DNA of 64,000 bases from Mercenaria mercenaria (taxonomy: Eukaryota > Mollusca > Bivalvia > Venerida > Veneridae), in NCBI RefSeq assembly GCF_021730395.1, contig NC_069377.1, positions 70,385,001 through 70,449,000 on the forward strand. Reading direction: 5' to 3'. Under the pieces are notes generated by a model, which was not told the origin of the DNA, made no database searches, and saw nothing but the letters and a program-made list of their open reading frames with translations. Positions 57,946-64,000 of the stretch are shown here, in pieces. The position numbers and the translations under genes are program-made. Every line of letters starts with the position of its first letter. Position 1 is the stretch's first letter.

Positions 57946-58179
57946 CTTATAAAATCATTACAGATGTACCAATATTGTGCCAAACAAATTGCTATTCTTA
58001 CAACTAGCTCTATATATCATATAGTTCATGAAGAGGTATGTAGTGAGAAAATGTCTGGAAATATATAATTTGTTGAATGCTTTAAAATGCTAATATCTGT
58101 ATTCTAAAGATTTAAAGCGAGTTTACTTTTAGATTGGTAAGAAAAAAGAAATAAAAATGTAATGAAACATTTTATCATA

Positions 58180-58270
58180 TTATATCAGACCGGATTTATA
58201 TAGCGCATTTTTATGACTAACATATCCAAAGGCGTCTCACAAACATTTAAAGGAGGTAATTAATAAACAA
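58180..58270. repeat. short dispersed-repeat motif
   Basis: GGATTTATATAGCGCATTTT followed by AAAGGCGTCTCACAAA resembles a motif seen in dispersed repeats of many animals. Boundaries unknown. Confidence 0.35.
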
Positions 58271-58699
58271 ATGAAATACATGACTTTGGAAGACAACAAT
58301 TATATGGTACTAGTTAAACTTGCAGAAAATGTTATAACAAGTGTTAAACAATGTAAGTACTGCATACCAACCCAATATGCTGTATTTACATAAATAAACA
58401 CTAAAGTTACAGCTTTTATCTGGGTTTGCATTCTGGTAATCTACAATTGTTTACAGCTTTTTTTTTATATCTGCCAATCCCAATCATCTTACTTAAAACA
58501 TAATTTCATTTTAAAATTACTTGGAAAACGGATAAAAAACACATGTATTATACATATAATAGAAAAGGGAAGTAGTTTAATAAACCAACAAAGAAAATGA
58601 CAGTTAACTTGGGTCCAGGGTCTTGGTATTGCATATGAGACATATTTATGCCAACTTATTTGAATACACATCCATGCACAAAAGTTACAGACCAGACAA

Positions 58700-59330
58700 A
58701 AGGGGTAACACTGACCTTGAGATAGATGTCTTACATGCCTTAAATCAATTTGCTATTGCAATTGTGTGTGCCAGTTTACTCGAATATCTATCAAAGTAAA
58801 GATATTGTTCACACAAAAATAGCCTATCATGTTTGACTTCTAATCGCAACCTTAACCTTTGAGACAGGTGTCTGGGTCTTACACGCGACACGTTGTCTCG
58901 CCGCATTGTACGAAACATTTGTGAAAATAGGTTTTAAATCCTTTGATGGTAGAGTTTTTGACCGGGCATGAAACTGGCGCTCTTAATATGTGACCACCAA
59001 GTGTGACCTTAACCCCTGAATTAGGGATATGGCTCTTGTGCGCGACACTCGTCTCACTATTGGGAATATCTTGACGAATGATGAATGGCGGAGTTTTGGA
59101 CCGAACACGAAACAAATCCTATTTACATTTGACATCCAAGTGTGATCTTAAACTTCGAGTTAGAGGCCTGGGTCTTGCATGCGACACGTTTTCTCACTAT
59201 GGGGACAGTTTGTGCCAAGTATGTTCCAACATCCCTTCATGGATGGCAGAGTTACGGACCGCACACAAAGTGTGACGGACGGAAAAACCCATCAGCTTCT
59301 ACTCCCATTTTCCTTCGAAATAGGCGGGGA
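58700..59330. repeat. degenerate tandem repeat ending in GACGGACGG
   Basis: About four units of roughly 145-150 bp: GTGTGACCTTAACC, GGTCTTGCATGCGACACG, TCTCACTATGGGGA, GGCAGAGTTACGGACCG. The right end, GTGACGGACGGAAAAACCC, resembles the other hairpin-ended elements. Three overlapping open frames at 59078-59379 are by-products. Confidence 0.65.
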
Positions 59331-59379
59331 ACAAATATCTGTAGCATTGTGTTCTAATATGAACATTCTGTTCAACTGA

Positions 59380-60410
59380 TGATGCACATTTCATCACCTC
59401 TCGTGAACAGACTTCATTCACAATCAAATCGAGTCTAGTATATTTTGTTTGGTTGCATTCTATGGTTCAAAATGATTCTCTTACAGACAACAAATTAATA
59501 TATTGTTATTCGGATCTAAACCTAGATATGTATGTATTTTGCAACTGCGGCGGGGTTAACAGCAATTTTAACACCATCCACATTTATCGCTTTATAAACA
59601 TATATTAGTCATAGCCTCTATGCCGTCTAAACAGCTGGTCGCATGTATTGACATGCTGCCGTTTGACGTCAAAGGCCACTCCTGTCAAAAAATGTGAATA
59701 TAAGAAGGAGAATTTAGAATGTGCAATGCAACTCCATGCAAGGATTTTGGAAAATTTTGTATAGAAATAAATAAACATAAATTGTCCTTTTTTATACTGA
59801 ATACCATTTGAATCAGTGTTGATGCTTCTAATTTGCAAGAAAAACGTTTTCTTCACCGCTGTGATTTTGTCATGTTTTTAAACAGCGGCCGCCATTTTAG
59901 GAATTTCTCTACATTGTAATGACGTCACAAATATGCCAATCACTGGGGTCAAACGTGCGGTTTCCCACGGGTTTCTTTGAAATTGTGGTGGGAAATGCCT
60001 GTCTGTTGTAGAACATAAAATCTTAACTTTATTTCTAAAGATAATCAAAAAATAGTGATGAATGTTTTTTTTTTTTAAATATGTTGTGTTACTATCCGGA
60101 TATGGTAAAAGTGGCTGCTCTTGATTCTTAATTGACCATGGGTCATAATTATGCGTGTAAAGAAAATGAGGTACTTAACGGGTTTATTGTTTACGATACG
60201 CATCTTACCAGTACCGTAAATTTATAAACAACTGAGGGAAGAATGTAATTGATTTTTTTTTCATAATACACTAAGGTGTTAGTTAAAACAAATTTATTTG
60301 AACTCGATTTTGATAAAAGCTTCAAGTTTATTTGACCAACTCTCGAGTCCGCTTCCTGAAAAAGCAAGTCTACTAGTGTCATATATGAGAAGATGCGGTC
60401 GTGACTTCAG
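59380..60410. other. unassigned stretch with a promoter-like spot
   Basis: No gene seen. At 59885-59930 GCGGCCGCCATTTTAG (YY1-type) and ATGACGTCAC (CRE-type) lie close together. That could be a promoter or a MITE end; no exon was found beside it. Confidence 0.35.
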
Positions 60411-60414
60411 TTGG

Positions 60415-60475
60415 GCTTGAAACTATGAACTGCGACCGACACCTTAACCACTAGACCAGCGCTCCCCTTACGAAG
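60415..60475 (-). mobile_element. SINE head fragment
   Basis: The minus strand reads GGGGAGCGCTGGTCTAGTGG, TTAAGGTGTCGGTCGCAGTT, an A-box-like head as in family 2. The B-box is damaged and there is no body. Confidence 0.45.
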
Positions 60476-60789
60476 ATGTTGACATCAAGTTGTTTTCAAT
60501 CAGGAGTTTGAGTAACATGATATTAGGGCAGGAGCAAGCGCTGTGTGCTCAAACTTCATAACCACTGACTCTTCGAAATCGATGTCTACGGTTAGAAATA
60601 TTACATAAATTTATATTTATAAAGTAAATACAGAAATTGACATAACTCACCCCTACCAATTTATATCAAACACGTAAAATTTGTTTCACCATTCACTTGT
60701 CTTAATGACTGTCAGATACGGACTTGAGGCCCGGATCCAGCTCGTGCTCCCCCCTCCCCCAACCTCGTTGACTGAGAAGTGACCTATAC

Positions 60790-61015
60790 TCATTATATTA
60801 ACTCAAAATGCACCAAAGGCCACCATTTCATGTCTGTATTTCAAATCTTCCCAGCGGAAGAGCCCCCTGAACCCCCTATAATGAGGGGGATGTCTCACCA
60901 GTCTGTATTAAAAAATATCCAGGCGAGAGACCCCCTAACCCCAAGCCCCTTATATGGGCAGAGGTCCCCTCCAATACCTACCGGCTGTCAGCGCTATGCG
61001 CCTCGACGGTGACGT
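60790..61015. repeat. probable dispersed repeat, C/G-homopolymer-rich
   Basis: CAAAATGCACCAAAGGCCACC, then two similar blocks (GAGCCCCCTGAACCCCC, GAGACCCCCTAACCCC). The style suggests the tail of a dispersed repeat. A 77-codon frame here has no protein support. Confidence 0.4.
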
Positions 61016-61499
61016 CTTCTTTATAGACTGGTGCGTAATTAATTGTAAATTGTGTTAACGACACAGGAACGCTAATTTAAAGCATATTCGTATGAGAGAA
61101 GCCGATTGTTTTTGAACACTTCATCCAATACCAAAATAAGAGTAAAAATTAAAACACATGTTTCCGTGTGTTAACATCTGCAGAATGTCTCATGGACTCG
61201 GACATAAACAATCCCTCGGGAAATTGCAAATAATATATATGTAATATGATTAGAATAAACTTGCAGTATCTCTATGGAAATTTCCGTTCTCTTAAAGTCA
61301 TACTTGTATACTAACATTTTCAAATTAGGACGGGAAAATCACATAAATTTAAAATTAAATAAGCAGGCGGTCATTAACGAAGGGGTCACATGGAAGACAC
61401 GTACAGATTTGCCGCCAAACTTTTGAGGTAACCAATAGCTAAAACGGTACTAAGATTTACATGTCTCTCCCCATTCTATGAGCAAGACCATGTTGATCG

Positions 61500-61600
61500 T
61501 CACGGAAAACATACGCCTCGCCCGGGACTCGAACTCCCGACCCCGAGATCCGGAGATCTGCGTTCTTCTCCCTATTGAGCTAGGCGGGCGGGCTAACATC
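61500..61600 (-). mobile_element. SINE head (family 1)
   Basis: Minus strand: CGCCTAGCTCAATAGGGAG (A-box) and GGGAGTTCGAGTCCCGG (B-box), followed by GCGAGGCGTATGTTTTCC as in the 5005-5285 copy. The body is cut short. Confidence 0.7.
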
Positions 61601-61739
61601 ATGTTGAAGAAAAAAATTATATATGTGTGAAAATAGTGCAAGGTTCCTTGCCTCAAAGACGCAGAACTTTGAGGGAAAGTGAGCGTCCGGGCGTGTATAT
61701 GTGTGTGGGTGGGGAGGGGGAGGGGGAGGGGAGTAATCG

Positions 61740-63079
61740 TTAATATCACTGACTTAAGTGACTTCTGTTCAACATGAAAATAAGTTCAGCTGTACAGTGA
61801 TTTTTTATAGTTTCATTCTTAATAACCAAGACATTTATTCAACGTCCTAGATCTACAAGAAATTAAACATCGATGTTTACTTGTCCCTAAATTTTCATAT
61901 TTTCATTTTTTAAACCTTACTGACTCATAATCTATTATACTATGCACATATGTGTAATATGTAATATTACGAGTCGAAAATTAAGTAAAGGCATGATAAC
62001 GCATAAAAAAGTGTTTCTAGATCTGGTATCCCGACCTGCCCTAAATTTTTGGTCCGACCCTAAATGTTTTTATGGCTTTGGAGAATGCACTTTTTATGCT
62101 TTAAACATGGTCAGTGATGTTAGAAATCAATTTACTGATACTGATACTCTAGCGGCATAACCCCATTATTTGTATTCATTTTTGACAAAAAAATAATTTC
62201 CGAAAAATCTCCCTTAATAAAAAAAAATCCCAAACAAAAATCCGACCTAGATCTACCTACCCTAATATTTTTAGCATGTTACCGGAAACAAATATTTTTC
62301 TTAAGGCCAAACTATAAAATACAATTTCTTTATCAAGATGGACTGCTTCTTCAAAACGGAACTCGCCTCCTCTATTAAAAAGTGAGTTGTAATATATTTC
62401 TAGACAACTACGTAACATGTCTATGTTACAAATAAACTGTTCGGAGAAAGAGCCCTGACAAATTGACAATCTATTGTAGAAGTTCAGTATACTGAGTACA
62501 GTATCCCCATATGCGCCTCATGTAAATTTGCATGAAGCTCTCGGTCTTCTTACGTCATTTGTCTCATACGTCACCCGTTTCGGAGAAGTGAAACAGTATC
62601 AGCAAGGACGCGAACATAGAGACTAACCATATTCTATTTATTTATTTATTAAAACTGTTGGAAAAATGATTGCTAAAGGAACTGGAAATAATTCAATAAG
62701 GATACTAAACTACAGGTTATCTTTGAACCATGCTTTTGGAAATGATGCTGAATTCAATGAAACATCGTTTCAAAAGCATGGTGCGATCGGTGCCTGGATT
62801 TCATCGAGATGATCGACGAAGTCCGACTTATGATGTCGTCGAGGAGACAGACAATTAAAATAAATTTGTTTGTGAATTGTAAATTTTGGAGGGATCACAA
62901 CTTTGGAAGATTAACAGTGAGTCAGTTTACCTTATAAATGTTCATATAAATTTCTTTTTAAAAATAACTTTTGTTTATTCAGAACAGGACAATTTCGCAA
63001 CTATCAAAATTAGTTTCGAGCCGCTCGTGAGACGTGGAATTTGATTCATTTCCCGTAATGTAATTACTTAACATTTTCA
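61740..63079. other. unassigned stretch
   Basis: No recognised gene. A small inverted repeat (ACCATGCTTTTGGAA / TTTCAAAAGCATGGT) spans about 62726-62782. Confidence 0.45.
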
Positions 63080-63196
63080 TTGACCTACCTAATTTGCATA
63101 TTTCCCATGATACCTTATGGTCAAATTCAACATGGCGTCCCGCATCGATTTGGATTAGTCTGGATTACCTGCCCCTACTATCGTTATCTGTTTGCA

Positions 63197-63304
63197 GTAC
63201 GACGGGAACCAGACTACGATTTGGATGCGCGATTGATACGGAGAAACACAACTAAAAGTAATCATCAGAACATTGCGGAAAGAGTCGACTTCATAGAAAT
63301 GTAG
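63197..63304 (+). CDS. possible terminal exon of an unknown gene
   Basis: After a CTGTTTGCAG acceptor-like sequence, the frame RREPDYDLDARLIRRNT then TKSNHQNIAERVDFIEM ends in TAG. The charged, low-hydrophobic composition looks coding, unlike its surroundings. I recognise no family and see no partner exon. Confidence 0.25.
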   Translation, partial: VRREPDYDLDARLIRRNTTKSNHQNIAERVDFIEM

Positions 63305-64000
63305 AAAAAGTGGCAATCAGTTAGCGAAGTAAAATTTTTTTTGGCAAAATGCGTATATAGAACATACATTAGCAGAAACCTTATATTGCATATTTTTGAA
63401 TGGAAGGGAATAGAGCTCTGACTGAGGCCCGATATGGGTAGCCGAATTCGGAGCTCTATGTATAGATCTAAAACATATATATGAATCTTCGATAAAATAT
63501 GATTGCCTGCGCGCTGGTGAAAATATTTGAAATTTTCTCAGTGAGATATATTCCATATTCACTCAAAACAAACAAATATCCTCTATCTATCTCAGACCCT
63601 TCTTGTGGCTTATATACTAACAACGCTTAATTTGGTACATTTAGACTTAAACTCATCCGCAGTTTCTATTTGATCACTCCATACTACTTTGGCGGCATAT
63701 TTAATAACTTTCAACTTCTTGTTAAGTGACTCATTAATAGCTGAATTTTGTATATAGCTACAGGGGATATATGCATTAGAAGTTTCTCACAGTTTCTTGA
63801 CAGGAAGTTAATATTAATAGTCTGATAACAAATAAATATGATCGGTTATTTCCATTCTTCAATGTAAAGGATTTTGCAAAAATGAAAGAAAATCATAGCA
63901 AAACATATTCATCATTTTGTTATGTTTTACTGTATATACGAAGTACGTTCGACGGATATTTTAACTTCGCAAATATTTTCTTAAAATCGCAATTTCGTAC

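Overview
The window looks like nuclear DNA of a bivalve mollusc, probably a clam-like heterodont. This rests on AT-rich sequence, intron-rich genes with GT-AG splicing, an expanded family of inhibitor-of-apoptosis (IAP) genes, tRNA-derived SINEs, LINE 3' fragments, and many hairpin-ended elements with tandem cores and (ACGGACGG)-type strings. The species call is an inference. All coordinates were read by eye, and exon edges were set by splice dinucleotides and reading phase.

Layout. (1) 1-10.9 kb: the minus-strand gene GATD1 (DJ-1/PfpI, class I glutamine amidotransferase-like). Five coding exons are recognised (1202-1320, 3111-3204, 3563-3657, 7738-7951, 10796-10872); the short first exon was not found. 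Its introns hold SINEs, a LINE tail, a decayed tandem copy of two of its own exons, a 39/26-bp minisatellite carrying a hAT-like MITE, and a 2-kb hairpin-ended repeat. A 24-bp minisatellite lies beyond its 3' end. (2) 10.9-26.3 kb: a repeat-rich desert with one hairpin-ended element nested inside another of the same family, a 0.86-kb long inverted repeat, two LINE C-terminal fragments and several SINEs. (3) 26.3-32.1 kb, minus: IAP gene A, 8 coding exons, 663 aa. (4) 32.1-43.0 kb: intergenic DNA between genes A and B, which face away from each other. It has one large hairpin-ended repeat and a degenerate tandem duplication of about 2 kb whose second copy begins an IAP-like first exon. (5) 43.0-52.4 kb, plus: IAP gene B, 8 coding exons, 632 aa, swollen by two repeat arrays in intron 3. 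(6) 56.5-57.9 kb, minus: IAP gene C, of which only the last four exons are seen. (7) 58-64 kb: mostly repeats, with no clear gene.

Genes A and B share one architecture: a divergent N-terminal domain of about 230 residues that I cannot place in any family, then BIR1, BIR2, UBA and a C-terminal RING. Every intron is in the same phase, and exons 2 and 3 are exactly 152 and 52 nt in both. These are probably caspase/ubiquitin-pathway E3 ligases. The new N-terminal domain, fused to a canonical IAP body and encoded with half of BIR1 in one giant first exon, is the best candidate here for undescribed biology. A second unusual signal is the array in gene B intron 3, which carries at least seven perfect GGTCAnnnTGACC palindromes (oestrogen-response-element consensus). 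Direct repeats of AGGTCA-like hexamers fill the other repeat families in the window. No retrovirus-like, LTR or Polinton element was recognised.
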